Below are positions 33,867 through 41,587 of a DNA stretch of 55,914 bases, one piece after another; the first letter of the stretch is position 1; each line of letters starts with the position of its first letter. A program made the translations under genes and the position numbers. The notes under the pieces were generated by a model. The model ran no database searches and was not told the DNA's origin. It saw only the letters and a program-made list of their open reading frames with translations. Source of the stretch: Planctomycetota bacterium (lineage in GTDB: Bacteria > Planctomycetota > UBA1135 > GCA-002686595); the NCBI GenBank assembly GCA_030746555.1, contig JASLMK010000051.1, forward strand, positions 1 through 55,914, written 5' to 3'.

Positions 33867-33910
33867 CGTCCCGGCGCGCCCCGGGGAACCCGGGCGCGCA
33901 CGGCGCCCAT

Positions 33911-33947
33911 CGTATACGGTGCGCGGCCCGCCCCCACAAGGCGGGCC
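33911..33947 (-). promoter_or_regulatory. Promoter and inverted-repeat operator candidate for the xdh operon
   Basis: On the minus strand, TTGTGG (33934-33939) and TATACG (33911-33916) are separated by 17 bases. An inverted repeat GGCCCGCC-N7-GGCGGGCC (33925-33932 and 33940-33947) covers the -35 box and part of the spacer, as an operator or leader hairpin would. The -10 region is itself a palindrome (CGTATACG) and could also serve the divergent gene at 33981. Confidence 0.45.
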
Positions 33948-33980
33948 ACGCCTCGCCCAGCCCGCCGACCGAACCTCTCG

Positions 33981-34742
33981 ATGACGCCGACCCGCACTCC
34001 CGACCCCGCCCCCCACGCCGGCCCGGTGCTCTTCGAGGAGGGCGACTTCCACGCCCTCTCCGAGGGGCTCTGCCGTGACCGCCAGTACGACGATCGGCGC
34101 CTTCTGGCCCGGCGCAAGCTCCTGGCCCTGGGGAAGGGGGCCTTGGCGCCCCTCGCGGCGGCGGGCGTGCGCCTGGAGTGCCGCACGAGCCTGCACCATC
34201 CCTCGCCCTTCAACGGCGGCCGCGTTCGCCGCCTGTGGGCCTACCTCTCCCGGGCCAAGGCGGACAAGACGCGCCTGCGTAGGGTCCTGGGGCGCGACCT
34301 CGCCAAGGACCTCGACTCGGCCTACCGCAACGCCTACCTGTGCGTCGCCATCGAGCCCGAGGCCCTCGAGGTCTCCCTGCGCATCCACCCCGATGCCTGG
34401 TACGACGGGCAGAACCTCGCCAAGCGCACCGCCGCCGACGGGGTGCGGCCGCTGCTGGAGATCCTGCGCGAGCTCGACGGATTCCGCCTGCGCCTGCACG
34501 ACTGGAAGGGCGAGTGGCCCTGCGGCGGCCTGCCGCCCGAGCGCCTCGAGGACTTCCTGTCCCACTGGACGCCTGGGGAGCACGCCTTGGCGGTCGAGCG
34601 CCGCTTTCCGGCTCCCGCCGGCGACCGGGGGCCGGTGCTCGAGGCGGACGCGGCTCCCCACCTGACCGCGGAGCTGGTGCGCCTGGCACCCCTCTACCGC
34701 TACGGCGCCTGGTCGGCGGAGAGCGACTTCCTCTTCGCCTAG
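33981..34742 (+). CDS. Conserved-looking protein of unknown function
   Basis: Not recognised. The 253-residue product is soluble, rich in Arg and Leu, with no signal peptide. The middle reads as a compact alpha/beta domain (NAYLCVAIEPEALEVSLRIHPDAWYDGQNLAKR, then ILRELDGFRLRLHDWKGEWPCGG) and the C-terminus ends SAESDFLFA. The run YLSRAKADKTRLRRVLGRDLAKDL is strongly basic and could contact nucleic acid (inference). It is divergent from the xdh operon and converges on tmRNA. The ATG follows a short untranslated region. Confidence 0.6.
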   Translation: MTPTRTPDPAPHAGPVLFEEGDFHALSEGLCRDRQYDDRRLLARRKLLALGKGALAPLAAAGVRLECRTSLHHPSPFNGGRVRRLWAYLSRAKADKTRLRRVLGRDLAKDLDSAYRNAYLCVAIEPEALEVSLRIHPDAWYDGQNLAKRTAADGVRPLLEILRELDGFRLRLHDWKGEWPCGGLPPERLEDFLSHWTPGEHALAVERRFPAPAGDRGPVLEADAAPHLTAELVRLAPLYRYGAWSAESDFLFA

Positions 34743-34759
34743 CCCGGCGAGGGGGTGGA

Positions 34760-35113
34760 TGGTGGAGGCGGCGGGAATCGAACCCGCGTCCCGGAGTCCC
34801 CACGCAACAGGCGTCTACGTGCGTAGTCCACGCTTTGCTCTCGCCGCGGGGACGTCCGTGGACGGACTGCCCTCTGGCCAGCTTCCCCTGTTTTCTCGTC
34901 GACTCGCCGGGAGGCGCTGCTCGTCGACCAGCCCGCTGTTTGCGTCTCCCCGCGGCCGCGGGCGCTCCGCGGGGAGACGGCTGCCCGTTGTCTAGGCAGC
35001 GAGAGGCATGTTGTTGGCAATTGATGCCGTCCCGAGAAGGTTTGCGGGGTCACTCGGGGTCCCCGACACGCAACCTGGAGGTGATCGAAACCGGTCGAAA
35101 CCAGTGCGCCCCC
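34760..35113 (-). ncRNA. ssrA: Transfer-messenger RNA (tmRNA)
   Basis: Rescues stalled ribosomes with SmpB. On the minus strand the 5' end GGGGGCG (from 35113) pairs with CGCCTCC near the 3' end, which is followed by ACCA (34760). The 3' T-arm GGGTTCGATTCCC is typical. The tag reading frame is GCC AAC AAC ATG CCT CTC GCT GCC TAG, giving ANNMPLAA, a short tag with the usual LAA-like end. A -10-like TACACT (35124-35129) lies just upstream. About 354 nucleotides, one-piece form. smpB lies directly upstream on the same strand. Confidence 0.93.
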
Positions 35114-35173
35114 ATCCGCCGAGAGTGTAGCACACGACCTCCGTGCCGGGCCAGCTTGCCCGCGGGAGCCCGT

Positions 35174-35641
35174 TCAGCGCCTCCGGCCGGCGGCGCGATC
35201 GATGTCGCGCCGATCCGAGCGGGCCCGCGCGGCCTGACGCTTGTCCACCAGGCGCTTGCCCTTGCCCAGGCCGAGCAACACCTTCACCCGGCTCCCCACG
35301 AAGGCCACCTCCATGGGGACGATCGTCATGCCGCGCTCCTTGACCCGCTTGGTCCACTTGCCGATCTCGCGCCGATGGGCGAGCAGCTTGCGTTCGCGGG
35401 TGGGCTCGTGATTGAACACGTTTCCGCAGCGGTACTCGGGGATCGTCGCGCCGACCAGGAACAGCTCTCCGCCGCGCACGCGGGCGTAGGCCTCGGCGAT
35501 GGAGCAGTGCCCCTCGCGCAGGCTCTTGACCTCGGTCCCCTTGAGCACGATGCCGCATTCGAGCTCGTCTTGGAGCTCGTAGGCGAAGCGCGCGCGCTTG
35601 TTCGTGGCGACGACGCGGCGGTGCTCTGATTCCTTGGTCAT
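35174..35641 (-). CDS. smpB: SsrA-binding protein
   Basis: Binds tmRNA and places it in stalled ribosomes. The 155-residue protein has the OB-fold stretches ARFAYELQDELECGIVLKGTEVKSLREG and GGELFLVGATIPEY, the RKLLAHRREI motif and a basic C-terminal tail (DRAAGRRR). The ATG at 35641 gives the usual N-terminus; an in-frame extension to 35707 is unlikely. It sits 60 bases before ssrA, its partner. Confidence 0.96.
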   Translation of the reverse strand: MTKESEHRRVVATNKRARFAYELQDELECGIVLKGTEVKSLREGHCSIAEAYARVRGGELFLVGATIPEYRCGNVFNHEPTRERKLLAHRREIGKWTKRVKERGMTIVPMEVAFVGSRVKVLLGLGKGKRLVDKRQAARARSDRRDIDRAAGRRR

Positions 35642-35700
35642 GGCGCGAGAGCGGGGCGAGCCGCCCCACCTAGAGGATAGCGAGCGTCGAGGGCCGGTGC

Positions 35701-35729
35701 TGGTCACGGGTTCCCCCCGTTCCTATCCT
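35701..35729 (+). promoter_or_regulatory. Promoter of tldD-pmbA
   Basis: TGGTCA (35701-35706) and TATCCT (35724-35729) are separated by 17 bases and lie about 35 bases before the tldD ATG. A TATCCT on the opposite strand (35674-35679) may serve smpB. Confidence 0.5.
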
Positions 35730-35763
35730 CGCCCTTGCTCCGCCGCAGCCCGAGGTACACACC

Positions 35764-37170
35764 ATGATCGACGAACCCGACCCGACCGATCTGCTCCAGG
35801 AGGTCCTCGACCAAGCCGGGGACGGCTTCGTGGAGCTGCGCAGCCACCGCAAGCGGACCCGCGGCCTGGCGGTCGAGAAGGGCCGGGTCGACAACGCCCG
35901 CACCAGCGAGCACACCGGCGTCGGGGTGCGCGTCCTCGTCGACGGCGCCTGGGGCTTCGCCTCCACCGACCGCCTGGAGGCGGACGCCGTGCGCGAGTCC
36001 CTCGAACAAGCCCGGCGGGTCGCCCGCGCCTCCCGGCCCGCCACCCGCCAGCCCGACCTGCCCCCGGTCGAGCTGGCTCGCGGACGCTTCGACGCGCCGG
36101 GGGTCGAGGAGACCCTGGAGCGCCCCGTCGACGAGGCCCTCGAGCTCGTCCTGGGCCTCGAGCGCGCCGCGAGCGAGGCATCCACCTCGGTCCAGAGTGC
36201 GCACTGCTCCTACAACGAGGTCTTCGAGGAGAAGGGCGTCGTCACCAGCGACGGGGCGCGGGCCTGGACGCGGCTCGTCCGGCCCGAGCTCTCCGTAGGC
36301 GCCGTCGCCGCGCGCGACGGCGAACTGCAGCGCGGCTACGAGGCGGTCGGTTCCACCGGCGGCTGGGAGTGCCTGTTCCGGCGCCGCACCGGCGAAGCCC
36401 TGGCCGAGCGCGCCGCCAAGACCGCCGTGGACCTGCTCGCCGCCGCGCACCCCGAGGGGGGCCGCAAGAAGGTCCTGCTCTCCCCCAGCCTCGTCGGCCT
36501 TCTGACCCACGAGGCCATCGGGCACACCGTCGAGGCCGACTTCGTCAGCGCCGGCTCCTGCGCGGCCGGCATGCTCGGGGAGCGGGTGGCCTCCGAGCTG
36601 GTCACCCTGTGCGACTCGGGCCGCTCGGAGCTGGTGGACGGCGCGGGCGGCACGATCGACGTCGACGACGAGGGCGTCGAGGCCGGCCGCTGCGTGATCA
36701 TCGACCAGGGCCGCCTGGTGAGCTACCTGCACGATCGCGCGTCCGCCGCCCGCTACGAGACCGCGCCCACCGGCAACGCCCGTGCCTGGGAGTACGGGGA
36801 CGCACCCTTGATCCGCATGCGCAACACCTACATCGAGCCGGGGCAGCACACCCTCGAGGAGCTGATCGCACGCACCGACGACGGCCTGCTGCTCGACGGC
36901 TGCGCCAACGGTCAGGCGGACGCCAACGGCGAGTTCATGTTCGGCACGCGCGAGGCCTACCCGATCCGCAACGGGCAGCTCGGCCCCCTGATGCGCGGGG
37001 CGAACATCTCCGGCGTCGCCTTCGATGTGCTCAAGACCGTCGACGGAGTGGGCGACGCCTTCCGCTGGGACCTGGGCGCGGGGCACTGCGGGAAGGGCCA
37101 GCCGGCCAAGGTAGACGCGGGCGGCCCGTGGCTCTCCTGCGAGGTCCTGGTCGGAGGCCGGCAGGCGTGA
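35764..37170 (+). CDS. tldD: Metalloprotease TldD
   Basis: Subunit of the TldD/TldE (PmbA) protease that degrades unfolded peptides and processes some modified peptides. The 468-residue protein carries the zinc motif HEAIGH (His249, Glu250, His253) in LLTHEAIGHTVEADF, plus GRCVIIDQGRLVSYLHDRASAARY and the later NTYIEPG, all typical of the catalytic TldD partner. The stop overlaps the GTG of pmbA (GTGA). Confidence 0.95.
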   Translation: MIDEPDPTDLLQEVLDQAGDGFVELRSHRKRTRGLAVEKGRVDNARTSEHTGVGVRVLVDGAWGFASTDRLEADAVRESLEQARRVARASRPATRQPDLPPVELARGRFDAPGVEETLERPVDEALELVLGLERAASEASTSVQSAHCSYNEVFEEKGVVTSDGARAWTRLVRPELSVGAVAARDGELQRGYEAVGSTGGWECLFRRRTGEALAERAAKTAVDLLAAAHPEGGRKKVLLSPSLVGLLTHEAIGHTVEADFVSAGSCAAGMLGERVASELVTLCDSGRSELVDGAGGTIDVDDEGVEAGRCVIIDQGRLVSYLHDRASAARYETAPTGNARAWEYGDAPLIRMRNTYIEPGQHTLEELIARTDDGLLLDGCANGQADANGEFMFGTREAYPIRNGQLGPLMRGANISGVAFDVLKTVDGVGDAFRWDLGAGHCGKGQPAKVDAGGPWLSCEVLVGGRQA

Positions 37171-38558
37171 GCACCGCCACCATCGCGGTCGAGCGCGCGG
37201 AGGCCGAGCTCGCCGAGGTCGAGGAGCGCAGCGCCCGGCTGTGCGAGCTGGGCCAGGCCGGGGGCGCCGAGCAGGCCGAGGTCTGCGGCCAGCGCACGCG
37301 CTCGCGCTCGGCACGCTTCGAGAAGGGCGAGCTGCGCCTGGGCAAGGCCAGCGACGCCACCGCCTTGGGCTTGCGCGTCTTCGACGCCGGGCGCCTGGGC
37401 TTCGGCCACACCAACCAGACCGACGGCGCCGCTCTGGAGCGCACCGCCGACGCCGCCCGGGAGCTGGCGGCCCTGACCCCGCCCGACGACGCCAACGGCC
37501 TCCCCGAGGGCGGCGGTGACCCGACGCCGGTCGAGCTGTGGCGCGCGGACACGGCGGCCCTGGGGGTCGACGAGGCCCTGGAGCAGGGCGCGCGCTTCGT
37601 GGAGCGCATGAGCTCCCGCGATCCGCGCATCCGGATCGACGAGGCGACCTTCACCGTCGGCCGCTCCAGCACGGCCGTCGTCAACAGCCTCGGCACGCGG
37701 GTCGGCGCCGGCGACGCCTGGGCCAGCTTCGGCGCGCTGGTGATGGCGGTGGACGGCGACGACGTCGGGGGGTTCCACAGCGCCTGGGAGCTGGTGCGGG
37801 ACCTCGCCGGCCTGGAGGCGTCCCTCGAGCGCTGCGCCGACGAGCTCACCGAGGTCGCCCTGGGCAACCTGGGTGCGGGCAGCGCCGAGTCCTATCGCGG
37901 GCAGGTGCTCTTCTCCCCCACGGCGTTCCTCGAAGCGGTCGTCTCCCCCATCGTCTCCGCCGCCAGCGCGATCGCCGTGCAGCGCGGCCGCAGCTCCCTG
38001 GCCGGACGCCTGGGGGAGCGCATCGCGCACGAGGGGCTCTCGATCCACGACGATCCCTCCGATCCGGAACTCTCGGGCGCCGCCGGCTTCGACCGCGAGG
38101 GCCAGCCGACCGTCCGGCGCACCCTGGTCGGCGCGGGGCGCCTGGAGTCCCTGCTCTACAACGGCTACGCCGCACGGGTGGACGGGGTCGCGTCCACCGG
38201 CCACGCCGTGGGCGGGCCGCGCTCGGTGCCCGGCCTGGGCAGCCACGGGATCTGCGTCGATCCGGGCGACGGCGGGGAGGAGGAGGACCTCCTCGACGCC
38301 CTGGGGAAGGGCCTTTGGATCCGCCGCTTCGCCGGGACCGTCGACCCGATCTCGGGGGACTTCTCCGGCGTGGCCAAGGGCGCACGGTGGATCGAGGGCG
38401 GCCGCGTCGCGCGCCCGGTGCGCGAGACCCTGGTGTCGGGCAACGCCTTCGAGCTCGCGGGCGCCATCGTAGCCCTCGGCTCGCAGAGCGAGCGCTGCCG
38501 GGGATCCGAGCGCCTGCCCGCCGCCCTGATCGACGGCGTGTCGGTGACGGCGGGTTGA
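37167..38558 (+). CDS. pmbA: Metalloprotease accessory subunit TldE/PmbA
   Basis: Partner of TldD without its own HExxH motif. The 463-residue protein has the domain pattern VLFSPTAFLEAVVSPIVSAAS, ESLLYNGYAARVDG and SGDFSGVAKGARWIEGG seen in PmbA. Its N-terminus is Glu/Ala-rich. The GTG at 37167 overlaps the tldD stop. The pair is a normal two-gene operon, with a tRNA-Leu promoter overlapping its end. Confidence 0.93.
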   Translation: MSTATIAVERAEAELAEVEERSARLCELGQAGGAEQAEVCGQRTRSRSARFEKGELRLGKASDATALGLRVFDAGRLGFGHTNQTDGAALERTADAARELAALTPPDDANGLPEGGGDPTPVELWRADTAALGVDEALEQGARFVERMSSRDPRIRIDEATFTVGRSSTAVVNSLGTRVGAGDAWASFGALVMAVDGDDVGGFHSAWELVRDLAGLEASLERCADELTEVALGNLGAGSAESYRGQVLFSPTAFLEAVVSPIVSAASAIAVQRGRSSLAGRLGERIAHEGLSIHDDPSDPELSGAAGFDREGQPTVRRTLVGAGRLESLLYNGYAARVDGVASTGHAVGGPRSVPGLGSHGICVDPGDGGEEEDLLDALGKGLWIRRFAGTVDPISGDFSGVAKGARWIEGGRVARPVRETLVSGNAFELAGAIVALGSQSERCRGSERLPAALIDGVSVTAG

Positions 38559-38583
38559 CCTCGCATCCCGTGCTCCGTATCGT
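38555..38583 (+). promoter_or_regulatory. Promoter of tRNA-Leu(CAG)
   Basis: TTGACC (38555-38560) and TATCGT (38578-38583) are separated by 17 bases. The -35 box overlaps the pmbA stop codon, and the tRNA begins 15 bases after the -10 box. Confidence 0.6.
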
Positions 38584-38597
38584 CCCCGCCTCACCCG

Positions 38598-38685
38598 GCC
38601 CGGGTGGCGGAATTGGCAGACGCGCATGGTTCAGGTCCATGTTCCCGCTAAGGGAGTGGGGGTTCGACTCCCCCCCCGGGCACCA
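38598..38685 (+). tRNA. tRNA-Leu (CAG), CCA encoded
   Basis: Acceptor strands GCCCGGG and CCCGGGC pair, and the 3' end ACCA is encoded. The anticodon loop reads TTCAGGT with anticodon CAG, and a long variable arm (about GTTCCCGCTAAGGGAGT) marks a class II leucine tRNA. The D-arm contains GAATTGGCAGAC. Confidence 0.95.
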
Positions 38686-38722
38686 CGCTCGCCCGCGCCC
38701 GATGGGAGGCGGCCCCTGGGAG

Positions 38723-39628
38723 CTACAGGCCCTGGCCGCCCGGCGCGCGGTAGACGAGGATCCCGCGCTTGCCCATCTCGCCGGGCAGCTCGTGCTCGAA
38801 GACGGTGTTGAGGCGGAACCCCAAACGCTCGGCCTCGCGCTCCCCGGCCCGCACCTCGCGCGACCAGGAGGCGCCCTTGAGCATGACGTACTCCTTGAGG
38901 GAGTGGCGCACCTTGCGCAGGGTGCGTACGTTCTCGCGCACGGAGCTGACCGCCCGCACGAGCACCATGTCGCAGCGCTCGGTCAACAACAGGTCCTCGC
39001 AGCGCCCGTCGTGGACGGAGCAGTTCTTGATCCCCATGGCCTCCACGCATTCGGCGAGGAAGGCCGCCTTCTTGCTCGACGACTCGACCAGACAGACGCT
39101 GGCGTTGGGCTCGGCCAGGGCCAGGGGCAGGCCCGGGAAACCGCCCCCGCTTCCCAGGTCGAGGATGCGCCGGCCGAGGAAGGAGAGGTACTGGGTCAGG
39201 CGCCAGGAGTCGAGGTAGTGCTTGGCGGCGACCTCCTTGGGGTCGAGGATCGCGGTCAGGTTGACCTTGCGGTTGTGGTCCAGGAGCCGGTGGGCGTGCT
39301 CGGCGAAGGCATCCAGGACCGACTCCTCGATCACCTCGCCCTCGAAGGCCCAGGTCATCGCCTTGCGCAGCACCTTGACCGAGGGTGCGGGAACGTCGGG
39401 TCCCGGCGGATCCTCCTCGGCCTTCTTCGACCCGTCCTCGCCCTCTGCGTCCTCCGCGCCCTCTCCTAGGTCATCGGCCCCGTCGAGCAGCTCCTCGGCC
39501 AGGGCCTCCCCGTCCGCCGCGGCGCCCTCACCGCCGCGCTCGCCGCCGGCCGCCGCGGGCTCGGGACACGCGTCCTCGTCGTCGTCCTCCCCGCCGGGGA
39601 GCGTGGGCCTGTCGTCATCTCGTCTCAT
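38723..39628 (-). CDS. rsmG: 16S rRNA (guanine527-N7)-methyltransferase
   Basis: SAM-dependent enzyme methylating 16S rRNA in the 530 loop. The 301-residue protein has NRKVNLTAILDPKEVAAKHYLDS, the SAM motif ILDLGSGGGFPGLPLALAEP and LVRAVSSV, all characteristic of RsmG. RsmG is usually about 210 residues; this one has an N-terminal extension of about 80 residues that is very rich in Asp, Glu, Gly and Ala, probably disordered. A later start near residue 80 is possible, but no good ribosome site was seen for it. Confidence 0.9.
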   Translation of the reverse strand: MRRDDDRPTLPGGEDDDEDACPEPAAAGGERGGEGAAADGEALAEELLDGADDLGEGAEDAEGEDGSKKAEEDPPGPDVPAPSVKVLRKAMTWAFEGEVIEESVLDAFAEHAHRLLDHNRKVNLTAILDPKEVAAKHYLDSWRLTQYLSFLGRRILDLGSGGGFPGLPLALAEPNASVCLVESSSKKAAFLAECVEAMGIKNCSVHDGRCEDLLLTERCDMVLVRAVSSVRENVRTLRKVRHSLKEYVMLKGASWSREVRAGEREAERLGFRLNTVFEHELPGEMGKRGILVYRAPGGQGL

Positions 39629-39684
39629 GGCATCCCTGGGCTCTTCTCCCTCGTGTCGGTGCCCGCGAGCTTGACGATCGAGGC

Positions 39685-39762
39685 TGGCAGGGCAGCAGGG
39701 ACTCGAACCCCGATCCTACTGATTTGGAATCAGTCGCTCTAACCAATTGGAGCTACTGCCCT
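39685..39762 (-). tRNA. tRNA-Trp (CCA), CCA end encoded
   Basis: Read on the minus strand: acceptor AGGGCAG pairs with CTGCCCT, followed by GCCA. The anticodon stem ACTGA/TCAGT encloses TTCCAAA, giving anticodon CCA (tryptophan). The T-arm GGTTCGAGTC is standard. Confidence 0.93.
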
Positions 39763-39774
39763 GGCCGTTGGCGA

Positions 39775-39803
39775 AGCCTACCGGCGCCCCCGGGCCCTCG
39801 CAA
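39775..39803 (-). promoter_or_regulatory. Promoter of tRNA-Trp
   Basis: On the minus strand, TTGCGA (39798-39803) and TAGGCT (39775-39780) are separated by 17 bases, ending 12 bases before the tRNA. Confidence 0.55.
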
Positions 39804-39906
39804 GGGAGGGATCGGCGTGGGACTCGCCGTCTCCGCCGGCCCGGCGACTTGTTACCGTTCCCGACACCGCGTGCCGCCCCGGTCCGCCCCCAGCCATGCC
39901 AGCGCC

Positions 39907-41232
39907 TTGAAAACCCCTCCCGACGAGCCGCCCGGCGACCGACCGCGCATCATCGACGCACCCGACCTGGCGCGGCGCGTGCGCAGCGAGAACGCCGAGC
40001 GGGTGATCTCGCGCCTGGCGCGCAACGGCCACGAGGCCTACCTCGTCGGGGGCTGCGTGCGCGACCTGCTCGTGGGGCGCCGTCCCAAGGACTTCGACGT
40101 CGCCACGAGCGCCACGCCGCGGCAGGTGCGGCGCCTGTTCCCGCGCAACAGCCACATCATCGGGCGCCGCTTCCGCCTCGTGCACGTGCGCTACGGCGCC
40201 GAATCGATCATCGAGACCGCCACCTTCCGGCGCGAGCCGCAGCCCCGCGAGGGAGACGACGAGGACCTCTTGATCGTCGAGGACAACGTCTTCGGCACGG
40301 CGGCCGAGGACGCGCGCCGGCGCGACTTCACGGTCAACGGTCTGTTCCTCGACCCCAACGCCGAGCGTATCATCGACTTCGTCGGCGGCCTCGAGGACCT
40401 CGACGCGCGGCTGTTGCGGACCATCGGCCCGCCGCGCGTGCGGATGCAGGAGGACCCCGTGCGCATCCTGCGTGCGATCAAGTTCGCCACGCGCCTGGAC
40501 TTCCACATCGAGGACGAGACGTGGAATGCGATGTGCGACACGGCCCCGGAGCTGGAGCGCTCCGCACCGCCGCGGGTGCTCGAGGAGATCCTGCGCCTGA
40601 TGCGCTCGGGGACGGCCCTGGGGTCGTTCCGCAAGCTGCGGCGCTGCGGCGCCCTGCAGGCGATCCTGCCCGAGCTCGACAGCTACCTCGGTCCGCTCGA
40701 CCACCCCAGCGAGGCCGAACGCGACCGCTCCGAGGAGTTCCGGCGCCTGCTCGAAGCCCTCGACAACGACGTCCACGGCGGCTACGAACCGACCACTCCC
40801 GTCTGCCTCGCCCTGCTCTACCACGGCATCGTCGAGCGCGACGTCGCCGAGCGGGGGGTGGGCGACTCGATGACCGAGCTCGCCCGGCTCACCGGCGAGC
40901 ACGTCGACGCTCTGTGCGAGCGCGCCCGGCTGTCCCGCCGCCACAGCGGACGCACGCGGCGCATCCTGGTCCAGCAGGACACCTTCCTGCGCGGCTCCAG
41001 CCGCCACTTCCGCCCGCGCTTGTTCTGCCTCGGGGAGGACTTCCCCGAGGCCCTCGAGCTGTTTCGTCTGCGCGCCGCCGCCCTCGGACGGGGCTGGGAC
41101 ATCTACGAGGGCTGGGCTGAGCGCTACCGCGAAGCCCGCGCCATGCCTCCCGAGGAGGTCGAAGCCGAGCGGCGCAAGGGCCGCCGGCGGGGCGGACGCC
41201 GCGAGCGTCGCCGACGGCGGCGCGGGGGGTGA
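39907..41232 (+). CDS. pcnB: Poly(A) polymerase / tRNA nucleotidyltransferase family protein
   Basis: Nucleotidyltransferase that adds 3' tails to RNA, or CCA to tRNA. The 441-residue protein has the catalytic head YLVGGCVRDLLVGRRPKDFDVATSATP with the Asp pair, the RRRDFTVNGLFLD motif and the RMQEDPVRILRAIKFATRL neck. The very basic tail (RRKGRRRGGRRERRRRRR) is typical of PcnB-type poly(A) polymerases. tRNAs in this window encode CCA, which supports poly(A) activity (inference). The start is uncertain: TTG at 39907 or GTG at 39871, neither with a clear ribosome site; no in-frame ATG is available. Confidence 0.85.
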   Translation: MKTPPDEPPGDRPRIIDAPDLARRVRSENAERVISRLARNGHEAYLVGGCVRDLLVGRRPKDFDVATSATPRQVRRLFPRNSHIIGRRFRLVHVRYGAESIIETATFRREPQPREGDDEDLLIVEDNVFGTAAEDARRRDFTVNGLFLDPNAERIIDFVGGLEDLDARLLRTIGPPRVRMQEDPVRILRAIKFATRLDFHIEDETWNAMCDTAPELERSAPPRVLEEILRLMRSGTALGSFRKLRRCGALQAILPELDSYLGPLDHPSEAERDRSEEFRRLLEALDNDVHGGYEPTTPVCLALLYHGIVERDVAERGVGDSMTELARLTGEHVDALCERARLSRRHSGRTRRILVQQDTFLRGSSRHFRPRLFCLGEDFPEALELFRLRAAALGRGWDIYEGWAERYREARAMPPEEVEAERRKGRRRGGRRERRRRRRGG

Positions 41233-41587
41233 TCCACCCGGGCGCCGTTTTCTCCGCCCGCCCGGCCGAGCGGGGGTAGAGTTGCTTGGTTCGATGTGAG
41301 ACGGGCTCTTCCGGACGCACCGGCGGGCTCCCAGCCCCTCCCCGGGGCCGGCACTGTTCCGAATGGGTTGCGGTGACCTCGGCGGACGTCATGCCGTCGG
41401 GAGCGCGTGCCTGAGTGCTCCAGCGCGGGGAAGGACTCGTCTCGACGCCAGTTCCTGGCCGAACCGCCGGCCGGCGAGGGCCCTTCCCCCTCCCGGCCGG
41501 TTCTCTTTCCACGGGAGGGGCGGCCGCAGGGGGCCGCCCCTGCGTTTTGTCCGTTCCCCACGGCGCCGCGGAGTGGTACAGGAGGGC
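41233..41587 (+). other. Intergenic region with strong RNA-structure potential, no gene recognised
   Basis: This 355-base stretch holds no convincing protein. It has several hairpins: GGGCT-CCC-AGCCC near 41327, GGAGC-N12-GCTCC near 41390, the large CCGGCCGG pair (41467-41474 with 41493-41500) and the terminator at 41516-41548. The terminator lies 280 bases after pcnB, so either pcnB has a long structured 3' end or an unrecognised small RNA is made here. It does not match tmRNA, RNase P or SRP RNA signatures that can be recalled. Confidence 0.4.
41516..41548 (+). terminator. Intrinsic terminator
   Basis: AGGGGCGGCC (41516-41525) pairs perfectly with GGCCGCCCCT (41532-41541) around the 6-base loop GCAGGG, and GCG then TTTT (41545-41548) follows. 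A second hairpin just upstream (41461-41503) is followed by TCTCTTT. Confidence 0.65.

Noticed and set aside
41290..41550. 6S RNA, RNase P RNA or cobalamin riboswitch
   Set aside because: Conserved core sequences of these RNAs could not be matched; left as an unknown structured region.
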